Assembly: GCF_023973825.1 (NCBI RefSeq)
Contig: NC_090122.1
Span: 1,666,630-1,730,629, forward strand
From: Plasmodium brasilianum
Lineage: Eukaryota > Apicomplexa > Aconoidasida > Haemosporida > Plasmodiidae
Direction of reading: 5' to 3'
Length of the DNA stretch: 64,000 nt
In this document: piece by piece, positions 1-9,840 of the stretch
Layout: every line of letters begins with the position of its first letter
Numbering within the stretch: the first letter of the stretch is position 1
The notes under the pieces: generated by a model
Told to the model about the DNA's origin: nothing
Database searches by the model: none
Seen by the model: only the letters and a program-made list of their open reading frames with translations
Made by a program: the position numbers and the translations under genes

Positions 1-3000
1 TTTACCAAAACTGGCTGGACAGTGAGAATAAATATGTTCACGTAAATAATATTTTCGAAATTGATAGCATAACAAAGGACTTGCAAAATATGTTTTGTAG
101 TGATACAGAAAACACGAGCAAAAAATTACTTAAGGATAGTATGAGCGATAATGATAACAGTATTATTAATACTAGGGTTAATACTCAGGAGGGGGTAAAA
201 AATATAGAAAGCACTAATAGCATATCAAATGAAAGAAGTTTAAGGAATATAGAGAAAAGGTTTGTGTCCGACAAAATAAAAAAAATGAATGAAAATATAA
301 ATAAATATATAGATGAAAAGAAAAATAATATAAAGAATATATGTTACAATGATAATTTTCCTTATAGCAAATCTCATATGAAGGAAGATTATCAAGGACA
401 TTATTCAGATATAGATCCAAAAAATAGAATTATAAAAGAACAAAAAGGGAACGAACAAGATATTAATAGAATGTACAATAATAAGACAGATGGCAATATA
501 ATTCCTATGAACAGTGTAGATCAAACATACAACAAGAAGCAGTTAGGAAATATGAACAATGCGGATTACAAAAATAATACGAACAATACATACAGCATGA
601 ATAATAGCAGTTATAATAACAGTTTAGCTAGGTCGACTAATTCTTATCACATGTACAAGGAGAATGTTGGAGATAGCCTTATTAATAATGATAGTGATAA
701 CTTCAAAAGTGTACTCAGAACATACCAAATATATGATGATAAAGAAGATATGCAAATAAAAAATAATGGTTTAAATAATGAATACCCATTACAAAAATGT
801 AATGCAACGAATTTAGAAAAAACAAATGAAAATGATGTTAAATCTAATGATTATATGAACAAATTACATTTATGTAATGAAAACAACACGTCTGCTCATA
901 ATAATAATAATCTAGTAAATAATTCATTTAACAATTATAAGCTTAACTCATCGGAAAATATGTATATTGCATATAATAAACAAAATGATATCACAATATA
1001 TGGTAATCCTGAATATAGTAATAGGAATGCACCAGCTACTTCTCAAAACATGAATAATGGAGTTGAGGCAAATGATAAATATCAAAATGCGAAAAACGAA
1101 AAAAAAGGAGAGGCTTGGATCATTGACATAAAGAATAATGAAATAATGCCTTATAGAAAACTGCAGAGTACGATTTTAACGGAGGAAGTGGAGAGGGGTA
1201 CAGAAAATAGAGGGAAATACGGGGTAAAAGATGGGATAAATAGGACAAAAAATAAGGCAAAAAATAGAGAGAAAAATGGAATGAAAAACTGGCTTCACCA
1301 AAATAGGTATATGAATAACCATACAAAATTGAAGCCACTATTACACCATAAAAAATTTAGCAAGGGATCTGCTTATAATAATGGTAAAAATAAAGACAAG
1401 CTGCATTTACTAGTAAACAACATTTCAAAGTTAGTTAAAGGAAAGATAGAAGAAGAATTAAAGAGTAAAAATATATCAAAAGATATATTAAATTTTGAAA
1501 TAACTAAAATAAAAAAAAAAAAAGCAGTTCCAAATAGTAGTTTAAAAAATAAAAGCCAAGAAACTACGATTATTTTAAGTGATTCAATGTCCTTATCATC
1601 TGGAACTTTAAATAGCACTTTTGAAACAATAGATGATCATAAGAATAATCAGATTACTCCTAACTTCTTGAGGAATATGCAGGAAAGTAATTTGACATTT
1701 AACACAGATTGTGCTAGCAATTTATCAAAAAATGGAAAGGGAAGGCATGTATATATAGGCAAAAATAACAACTCATTTGTTGATCATAAGGATAGAGACG
1801 ATAAAAATAATTTTCAGTTGACTAATATGAACAAATCTATTATAAATGGTGGAACCTACGTAAATGAAGCAAATTACTTATATGGTGGAAGCTACTTAAA
1901 TAACGATACATTGTTGAATAACTTCATAGTAAATAAAAATTATATGCAAGACATTGGAAGTTTAAATGAAAACCTCTTTCTCAATGATCAATCTGTACTA
2001 CCAGAAGTTCCATTAAACAATATAGGGGACATTTATTATAAGCAGAATTTGAGTTGTGATTATGTAGGTAATGTACAATTACAGCATAATATTGATTACC
2101 TTAATTTTTCTGGTTTGAGTAACAAGAATCAATTAAACCAAAGTTCATTAAGCAACAATAGGAATAATTACAAGAGTAACAACATAGTTGTGAATGAATA
2201 TATAAACATAAAAAATAATAGTACTAGTAGTAATAATAATAATAATAATGGTAGCAGTAGTAGTAATACTAATGTTAACAATGGTAGTAATAATAACGAT
2301 GCGCTGAATAGCTCTATAAAAAATAAGGCTGTCAATGCTGAAGAAAACGCGAACATAATGAATAGCAGAAATATAAGGAAAGACGAAGAAGCTTTTATTG
2401 TGGATGAAGACGTTAATAATAGTATTGAAAATACGAATAACAATTTGAACATGAATATGGTGATAAATAACTACCAAGACATTAATAACAATTTTATAAA
2501 TGATCCTGTAAGCAACGTGTATGATACGAACCAGTGCTTATTATACAACGGTGTTTTGAGTAACAAAAATGGTAAAGAAGCTAGTACAATCTTTGATGTT
2601 GATAAGATGAACAATTCTTACTTATTCGACATTAACACAATAAAGCAAGGAATGATTCCCCCTTTTTATGATGATGCCTCCTTGAATTACAATTTGATAG
2701 ACAGGAACGATACGAATGATATGAATGATACCAATGATGTGAATGATATGGACGAAGGAAGTAAGGGGGGTTCTCTAGGTAACAATTTAAACAGTAGCAG
2801 TAACAAAAATGATAATAGCAGCAGTAGTAATAAAATCATCGGTAAAAGTGAACATAATTTTAAGAATGCTGATGGCAGTATTGCCTTTTTTCCGGAGTAT
2901 TGCGTTGATAAGAACATATCTAATAAAACACAAAAAGAGGTTAAAGTATGTGAGAAGATTAATGTAAATAAAAAAGGAAACAATCAGTTATTAAAGGAAA

Positions 3001-4133
3001 ATATTGTGGACGAAAAACATAAAACTCTAGAAAGAAATACAAGGAGATCTAAATCTGTGGATATCAGAAGATTCGAAACTAAGAACGATTTAGCTAGTAA
3101 AGGAGATTCTACGAGGAACAAGATGAAAACACAAATATTTAATTATTCTGATTATAAGAATAACGGATTAAGAGATATGTCAACTTATGCTGATAAGGTG
3201 TTACAGGATATGAAATCTTTGATTCCCTCCAATGTCAGCAATTTAATTAACAAGGCAAACCTAAAAGGTAAAACAGGCCGTTCTATTACTAAAATGGTTA
3301 GCAACAACAGTAACATTAGTAGTAGCAATAATAGTATTAGTAGCAGTCGTAGTAGTAGTTGTAACAGCTGTGGTAGCCGTGGAAGTTGCAATAGCAATAC
3401 TTTCAATAGTGCGAATTATAAATTGTGCACGAAACATGAACCAGGAAAATTAAACAAAAATAAGGATAAAATACATAGCAACCATGGAGGAACCCTCCTC
3501 AAAAGTACTTCAACCAAGAATCTTTACCAAAATTACAGATACGATGAAACGAATAATGTATCAGAAAATATAATGAACAATATAAATATATTGGGACTGG
3601 AAAAAGGTGACTATATAAATAAATGCCCATCTATTAATAAAAATGAGACAAGAATTATCTACAATGATTCAAATGATAGTAATAATAATAATTATTTAGT
3701 GGGGGAAGGTGTAAATAATATTATGATAGGTAAAACCAACGAAAATGCATTATTATCAAGTAGGAATTCTTCAAGCAATAATAATGAAAATAATATTAAA
3801 AAAAATTTAATGTCTATGAATGCAAAAAATGGTGAACATACAAGATTAAATGCTGGTATAAATAGTAATATAAACAATAACATGCATTATGATTTGAACA
3901 ATTTTAATTATAATTTGAATAAATTTGAAAATATCTTAAAAGAAGACCAATTCAAGAATTACTCAAATAATGCACATAATATTATATATAAACAGGTAAA
4001 TTCAAATCAACATTTGGTAAAGAATTCGATTATTTTAAATCGAAAAGAAGAAGGTAATGCATTTCAATCTGAGACGCGCAGATCTTTAAGTTGCTTTAGA
4101 GAAGCTTTAAAAAAACAAGGAATTTTGGGTTGA
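1..4133 (+). CDS. Large Asn-rich protein of unknown function, 5'-truncated by the window edge
   Basis: The frame is already open at base 3 and stays open through the ATG at 81, so the true start lies upstream of the window. About 1376 residues are visible, ending in a TGA at 4131-4133. Composition is dominated by Asn, Lys, Ser and Asp, with many short N and S runs (for example around 2220-2300 and 3300-3400). No signal peptide, membrane span or catalytic motif is visible. The least degenerate segments are the basic region near 1250-1500, a stretch near 3010-3090 (RRSKSVDIRRFE) and the last 20 residues, which end in a compact helical tail (RRSLSCFREALKKQGILG). These more complex islands are what a family search should use. 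I do not recognise the protein. The next gene, URM1, lies 0.9 kb downstream on the same strand. Confidence 0.9.
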   Translation, partial: YQNWLDSENKYVHVNNIFEIDSITKDLQNMFCSDTENTSKKLLKDSMSDNDNSIINTRVNTQEGVKNIESTNSISNERSLRNIEKRFVSDKIKKMNENINKYIDEKKNNIKNICYNDNFPYSKSHMKEDYQGHYSDIDPKNRIIKEQKGNEQDINRMYNNKTDGNIIPMNSVDQTYNKKQLGNMNNADYKNNTNNTYSMNNSSYNNSLARSTNSYHMYKENVGDSLINNDSDNFKSVLRTYQIYDDKEDMQIKNNGLNNEYPLQKCNATNLEKTNENDVKSNDYMNKLHLCNENNTSAHNNNNLVNNSFNNYKLNSSENMYIAYNKQNDITIYGNPEYSNRNAPATSQNMNNGVEANDKYQNAKNEKKGEAWIIDIKNNEIMPYRKLQSTILTEEVERGTENRGKYGVKDGINRTKNKAKNREKNGMKNWLHQNRYMNNHTKLKPLLHHKKFSKGSAYNNGKNKDKLHLLVNNISKLVKGKIEEELKSKNISKDILNFEITKIKKKKAVPNSSLKNKSQETTIILSDSMSLSSGTLNSTFETIDDHKNNQITPNFLRNMQESNLTFNTDCASNLSKNGKGRHVYIGKNNNSFVDHKDRDDKNNFQLTNMNKSIINGGTYVNEANYLYGGSYLNNDTLLNNFIVNKNYMQDIGSLNENLFLNDQSVLPEVPLNNIGDIYYKQNLSCDYVGNVQLQHNIDYLNFSGLSNKNQLNQSSLSNNRNNYKSNNIVVNEYINIKNNSTSSNNNNNNGSSSSNTNVNNGSNNNDALNSSIKNKAVNAEENANIMNSRNIRKDEEAFIVDEDVNNSIENTNNNLNMNMVINNYQDINNNFINDPVSNVYDTNQCLLYNGVLSNKNGKEASTIFDVDKMNNSYLFDINTIKQGMIPPFYDDASLNYNLIDRNDTNDMNDTNDVNDMDEGSKGGSLGNNLNSSSNKNDNSSSSNKIIGKSEHNFKNADGSIAFFPEYCVDKNISNKTQKEVKVCEKINVNKKGNNQLLKENIVDEKHKTLERNTRRSKSVDIRRFETKNDLASKGDSTRNKMKTQIFNYSDYKNNGLRDMSTYADKVLQDMKSLIPSNVSNLINKANLKGKTGRSITKMVSNNSNISSSNNSISSSRSSSCNSCGSRGSCNSNTFNSANYKLCTKHEPGKLNKNKDKIHSNHGGTLLKSTSTKNLYQNYRYDETNNVSENIMNNINILGLEKGDYINKCPSINKNETRIIYNDSNDSNNNNYLVGEGVNNIMIGKTNENALLSSRNSSSNNNENNIKKNLMSMNAKNGEHTRLNAGINSNINNNMHYDLNNFNYNLNKFENILKEDQFKNYSNNAHNIIYKQVNSNQHLVKNSIILNRKEEGNAFQSETRRSLSCFREALKKQGILG

Positions 4134-5045
4134 TAAAAAAAAAAAAAAAAAAAAGAAAAAAAAAGTTCAAAGAACTGTATTTTATGAAGCAACACATATT
4201 TTAATGCATCTCACTATATTTTTTTTTGTTTTGCTAATTTTGGATATTCTACTGGCATAATATGTGCCATATCCGAGTGAATAATTCCTTTGAAGATCCC
4301 GTTTACCTGTGTATACATTTATACACACATATGTGCACGCATTATATACGTTTTTACCGTTATCCTGCCTCTTGATGATCGTTCAGAATTTTTTTTCTTT
4401 TTATTTGTTAAACTTTTTAAGAAATAATTTTTTCCATTTTTAACAATTTGCTTATTTATATTTAACATAATACATTGTTTTAGTGATTTTTTTTTTTTTT
4501 TTTTTTTTACAAAGAATTTTAAATAATGGGAAAAAAACAATATATTAACAGTTCTTGTAAGATAGGAAATAAAAAAAAATTCTATATATATATGCACATA
4601 CTATATATATTTATATATATATAAAATATCTCTTCATTCTTTGATTCATTTTTTCAAATAACAAAAATTAAAGCTTGATATTGTAACTTCGGCTCAAAAA
4701 CCAAAAAAATAAGGGAACATCAAAACTATAATAATCTAGAGCAAACGGTTTACATGTAACATATTAAAAATACAAAAGAAAAAATAAAAATAATAAAAAA
4801 GGTAAAAACACAAGTATAATAATGACCATACTTCATACTTAATGAGAAATACATCTTTCGGAAAGAGCTTATCTTTTATATTATATTAATTTAACTATTT
4901 AAATTCATAAAAAAAGGCCTCCAAAAGAGAAAAAAGAAAACAATTTTTTTTTAAATTTTTATATTGTTTTTTTTTCTTAATTTTCCTGTGGAAAATTTGT
5001 AATGTATCATATTATTTCTATTTTTAAAAGCAACATATAGATGAT
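4134..5045. other. Intergenic region between the Asn-rich gene and URM1
   Basis: This 0.9-kb AT-rich spacer should hold the 3' UTR of the upstream gene and the promoter and 5' UTR of URM1. It starts with an A-rich run just after the stop codon and contains long T and A homopolymers. I see no gene or structured RNA in it. Confidence 0.7.
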
Positions 5046-5423
5046 ATGAAAATAAAAATAGAATTAAAATTTTTGGGAGGATTAGAAAGCTATTTAGAGA
5101 ACAAGTCCAAAAACGTTGTATCACTTGAAATAGAATCAGATGAATTTAATTTTGAAAATTTAATTGCCTACATAAGGAATAACATAATTGTAGAAAGAAA
5201 GGATGTTTTTTCTGATTTTGTGATAAGCGATAATGCGAAATTTTGTAAAGTGATGGTTGATGATAGGGAATACTCTAATTATAATTTAAATGATAAGGCA
5301 AAAATAAAACCAGGAGTAATTGTGTTAGTTAATGAATATGACTGGGAAATTTTAGATACTTATTCCTACAAAATTAAAAATGATGACAAAATATGTTTTC
5401 TATCAACTCTGCATGGAGGTTGA
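5046..5423 (+). CDS. URM1: Ubiquitin-related modifier 1 (URM1), sulfur carrier
   Basis: Single-exon protein of 125 residues. URM1 is a ubiquitin-fold protein whose C-terminal diglycine is thiocarboxylated by an E1-like enzyme. It donates sulfur for 2-thiolation of the wobble uridine of tRNAs and can also be conjugated to proteins. Seen here: an N-terminal beta strand (KIELKFLGGLE), a conserved core (PGVIVLVNEYDWEIL, about residues 88-102) and the family-diagnostic end FLSTLHGG followed directly by a stop, so the mature Gly-Gly tail needs no processing. Family members are usually close to 100 residues. The extra length is a roughly 25-residue insertion around residues 57-82, between the ERKDVF helix and the PG motif. 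The start is the only in-frame ATG that gives the complete first strand. Confidence 0.95.
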   Translation: MKIKIELKFLGGLESYLENKSKNVVSLEIESDEFNFENLIAYIRNNIIVERKDVFSDFVISDNAKFCKVMVDDREYSNYNLNDKAKIKPGVIVLVNEYDWEILDTYSYKIKNDDKICFLSTLHGG

Positions 5424-6287
5424 AGAAAAATATTGCATTGTGTGTGGGTGATTGTATATCTCTACATGATCAAAAACATAATTATACATGTATATACTTA
5501 CCTATTCATTTAAGTTTGTATACACACTACAATAACAAGCAACTTTTCCTTTTATTTATGCATGAAGCCAATACATCATACTATCGTTGAAAAAAGGGGG
5601 AAACTTATATCCTATGTAGTAATGTTTTTATGAATAACTAAAAAGTTATTACTACACATTTAAATAATAGTAGAAATATTCACCGTTTTTCTTATATTGT
5701 ACCTATGTGGTATTATATAGAAATAATAAAAATTTCCTTCCCTTTTAAAAAAAATGAGCACAAACAGAAGAAGAAGCAGTACTTTTCATACTTTTAAGGT
5801 AGAAATAATGTCTATTAAGATGAATTATTGGAATCGTCAATTATATATATGTGCATGTATATATGTATATAACAAGCAAATATGTTTAGTTATTTGGCAT
5901 ATCAAAAACATATTTGTATACACGCAAGCACATTTATGTTATTCATTTTAAGATTGTTGTAGCATAGTTTTTTTATTTCTAATTCACCTACTTTTGTTTT
6001 TGCATTTTTTTTTTTTTTTTTTTTTTTTTCAAGTGGTCCATTTTGTTCTTTCACCTATTCTATTCATCTTTGTTTTATTATATTAGTGTTCTTTTTATTT
6101 TTTCCCCTAAATATTGTTTACAAAATATCCTTTTATAGATTATAAATCTCTAATAAATTCAAAATATATATATTTTTAAAATATTAATACGAATAAGTAG
6201 TGGCATATAGTTGATATTTTATTGTATTTAATTTATTTATTTAGTTTTTTTTTTTTTTTTTTTTTTTTGGAGTATTCTTTACTTTAA
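5424..6287. other. Intergenic region between URM1 and the membrane protein gene
   Basis: AT-rich spacer with two long T runs, near 6007-6029 and 6246-6268, the second lying just upstream of the next start codon. Small open frames here (5393-5590, 5754-5951) are short, unlike any family I know, and rich in TATA/TGTA-derived codons, so I treat the region as noncoding. Confidence 0.65.
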
Positions 6288-7058
6288 ATGAAAATTCTTA
6301 ATTACATATGTGGTCGTCCACTGAGAAGTGGTGGGACTGCCCCTTTAATTTACAACCCTGTTAGAAAATGGTTAATCATTTTAATGATACTATATTTTTG
6401 CTTATGTATTTTATCCTATGGTATATTTTTATTCCCTAAAGCATCTGATTTACACTGTTCTTATTTGAGTGACTCTTTATTTAATTTTTCTCTATCAATA
6501 GGTAAAAAATAAATCATATAGTTTGATGTTTTGCTCATATATAATAATTAACAGTATGTAATATTTTTTTTCTTTCGTACTTTTTATCATAAATAATTGT
6601 AAATAGTACATTAATTTTTTACCCGAAAATTTCCAATTTTTTTGCCTGTCTTTATTATCCATAACTATTAACATAAAATAAATTTTTTACCCCATTTTTA
6701 TTTTGTTTTAAAAGGAGCATCATATTTAATGGCTCCCTATTATTCTATAATTAGTTGTAGAGAGTGGGGAACGGAAATTGAATGGGCTATAGTAGCAATA
6801 GTCTCTGCTGTTATGGCTATTATTGATGTTAGTTCAAGTTGTTATGGTATTTATGTATTGTATACTATTGTTGACGTAGTATTTACTGATGTTTCTGGAA
6901 TGACCGACTGTAATTGTTACAAAGCTATACTTTTTTTTTCGGCAAATTCATTTTTAATTTTTCTTCATTTAGTTGTTGCCATCGTTAGTATTGCTGTATA
7001 CTTTTTACTTATGACAAGAATTGAAGAACAGTTAGAAGATAATAGAAATATTATATAA
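6288..7058 (+). CDS. Small multi-span membrane protein, two exons, function unknown
   Basis: Exons 6288-6501 and 6715-7058, joined by a GT..AG intron (ATAG|gtaaaa ... aaaag|GAGC). They give an uninterrupted 185-residue protein with consistent phase. The N-terminal about 25 residues are hydrophilic and contain CGRPLRSGG. They are followed by a strong hydrophobic segment (WLIILMILYFCLCILSYGIFLF). Exon 2 carries two or three more hydrophobic segments (AIVAIVSAVMAIIDVSS, GIYVLYTIVDVVF and FLIFLHLVVAIVSIAVYFLL), then a short charged tail ending DNRNII. This suggests a four-span protein with both ends on the same side. Loops carry several cysteines (LHCS, SCREW, CNC) that could form disulfides. No family recognised. 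It converges with the following minus-strand gene, 445 bp away. Confidence 0.85.
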
Positions 7059-7502
7059 TTTTTTTTTTTTTTTTAAACAATTTATAACATATTTGCCCTC
7101 TTGTCTCATGCTAATTATTCATAAAAAAAAAAATAATTTTATTTCCTCCTTTTTGAAATATAATTTTTTTCAATTTTTTGTGTATTTCTTTTTTCATTAT
7201 TTTAATTAAATATTGTTATACTTAAACTATAGCTGGTATATGTGGAATAGCTGAGTGTATGTATTTTTTTATCAATCACTATTTTATATGTGTATTATCT
7301 AAGGAAGATTTATGAGAATAATTCATTATTGTCTGAACTTATTTTTTACGTATATATTTAAAGACGCATTTGCTAATGTTTTTTTATTACTATATTTTTC
7401 AAAAAAAAGAAAAACGATATTTTTACTTTATATAATTAAATAGGATGTAATATGAAATAGTGTCAAAAGAAAACAAAAGAATAATGTTCTTCTCTATATT
7501 CC
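7059..7502. other. Convergent 3' intergenic region
   Basis: Spacer between two genes whose 3' ends face each other. It is T-rich on one side and A-rich on the other and should hold both 3' UTRs. No feature seen. Confidence 0.65.
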
Positions 7503-8860
7503 TTATTCTTTTTTCTTTATTTCATTTTTTCCACTTATGGTGTCCATCATAAGTACTAAACCAAAAAATATAAGGAAACCTCCTAATACTCAAAAGAAAA
7601 AAAAGATTTCTTTTTTCATTAAAAAATAGAATACCAAATGTAGCACTTGAAAAAAAAACTTAAAGGAATTCAATGGAGTTGTAATTAAAAAAAACAAAAT
7701 AATCCTTCATTAATAAGATATTGTGTCTAAATATCAACATACTAAAAATAAAAGCAGGCGAAGGTATGTTATTCTTGAGATAATTCCGATGATCCATTTT
7801 AAATTTATTACATCCGAGTTATTTTTAAAAATATAAGCATCTAATGCTTTTCTATAAAAGACAGAAGCTACAGCATCACATAATCTACTAATAGGCCAGT
7901 TAATAATCAAAGAGTTGCTTAATTTGATTACCTGTTTATTAGTATTTATTCCGTTTATTTTCTATGTAACTAAAAAAAAGAAAAAAAGAAAATACATACA
8001 AACAAGAATAAGTACATAAACGCATATATGAATAAGCAACATGTGTTGGAACCTATTTTTGAAGTGCAAAAACAGAAATATATACTGACGACTTATTTCT
8101 TAATTCGTATTTACAAAAAACAAGGTATTCCTTATTGTTTGAAATAATTTAAAATAAAAGTTAAAAATAATATCTTTTCTATAATAATTTAAGTTCACAG
8201 GATTTGGAAATCGTTTCGTATGTGCTTGCGTTAAAACAGTTTCTGCTACTGATTTTTTTGAAAACTTTGGTTTTGCTCCTATTCTCTCTTTAAATAGTTG
8301 TGTAAAGGCATCTAATCATAATTAAGAATAAAAAAAAAAAAAAAAATTGGCTACATAAGAATGTTGTCATAATATTTTTTATATATGTTATTTCTGCACA
8401 TATCTTGGGGTGTTATCAAAAGGGAAAAGTGTTTCTCAGACAGTATAAATACGTTAACACATTCATGTGTGGGTACATATATATATGTCGTTTCTGTGTA
8501 TGTGTGCCTGCGCGTAAGAATATGCAATTGTTTAACGCTTATTTATGGGAAAAAGCGTAATAGTGGACTAATATAAATATCGGCGGTAATATTGCACAGC
8601 ACACATTTAAAAGAAATACCACTTATGCAGTTTTGTCTTATTACATTATAAATATATGTTCTATGATCTTTGTAATATTTAAAGCTTAACGAAATCATAG
8701 CTAATTTTTCTTAATATTATAACAAGCGCCTTTTTTATTTTTATTTTTTTTTGGTATTACATATGTATGATTAATTTTTCATACCTATTTCATCTTGTTT
8801 TAACCTTACAAGTAGTTCAGCCAATTTTTGAACTTTTTTGTTTTCAGTTTTTTTATTCAT
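7503..8860 (-). CDS. Small tail-anchored-type protein with a dilysine-like C terminus, four exons
   Basis: Not visible as one frame; rebuilt from splice sites. Exons (minus strand) are 8860-8785, 8311-8115, 7961-7739 and 7588-7503. Phases match throughout and give 193 residues. Exon 1 starts MNKKTENKK and is basic and helical. Exons 2 and 3 carry a soluble region with KRFPNPVNLNYYRKD and NWPISRLCDAVASVFYRKAL, well conserved in character and not low-complexity. The end of exon 3 and exon 4 form one strong hydrophobic segment (LRLLLFLVLLGGFLIFFGLV), followed by a polar tail ending KKKE. That ending fits the KKXX ER/Golgi retrieval pattern. The first three junctions are convincing. The last intron (GTAT|gttgat ... 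ttgag|TATT) has weaker sites and is chosen because it keeps the membrane span open. I do not recognise the family. Confidence 0.7.
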
Positions 8861-9840
8861 TTCTTTAATAACAATATGCGTCTGCGTCTTTTGAAGAAAT
8901 TAATTTTTTTTAAAAAGCATTTAAAAGAAGTAAATCAATATATATACATAAGTACACATATATATATATGCACAGTATGGATGTTTGAAAAAATACGAAA
9001 TTGGTCTAATTCAATAAAACTTTAAACAAAATATTACATAACGATATTTATTTAACAAAAAAAAAAAAAAAAAACTAAACAAAGAACCATACTTAAAACA
9101 GAGAAATTGTAATTTAAAAAAAAAAGGAATGCGAGGTAACAAAAATGCAAAAGTTGGAATGAAAAATAAACTAAAATGGAAATGAAATAACATGAAATAA
9201 AAATACAATAGAATGGAAATAAAATGGAATGAAATGAAAATAAAATAAAATGAAAATTAAACAGAATAAAAAAAAAAATATAAATGAAAATAAAAGGCAG
9301 GTAGCTCTCCTCGTTATATATATGCCAGAACGATGAAGAAGCGAAAATTTAGCTTACACAAAAAAAGAGGAAAATATAGCGAAAAGAAAATACAAAAAAT
9401 CAGAATATACAATGAATCATACAAAAGGAGCAAAAAAAAAAAAAAAAACATTAAACACAAACGTGTGCATAATATAACATACAGTTGTTAGGAATTATTA
9501 TCGGATTTATTTTTTATTAAAATATAAAATATAATAAAATATAGTAGAATTTAATTACAAGAATTATATATAATGTGTTAATTATGAGTAGCACAAATAA
9601 TCACACAAAAAACAGGGAAAATTATATATATATATATATATTTATTTATTTAAAACACATAGTTATCAATAAATGATACAAAATTATTAAATGCCAATTT
9701 TACAAATGTTAACATAAAATTTGAGTACCAAAACGTGGGTATATATGTATATGTACTCACATATTTGAGGGGGGGCAAAAATATAGACGATGCTTCTCCA
9801 TGATTCGACTCATTTTTATTCTAACGATCTACAAATTAGA
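8861..9840. other. Intergenic region between the four-exon gene and GC-alpha
   Basis: Both flanking genes are on the minus strand, so this 1-kb spacer holds the GC-alpha 3' UTR and the promoter of the 7503-8860 gene. It contains a degenerate pentamer-like array of AATGAAAATAAAA motifs around 9165-9270 and a short TA run near 9629. No gene seen. Confidence 0.65.
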
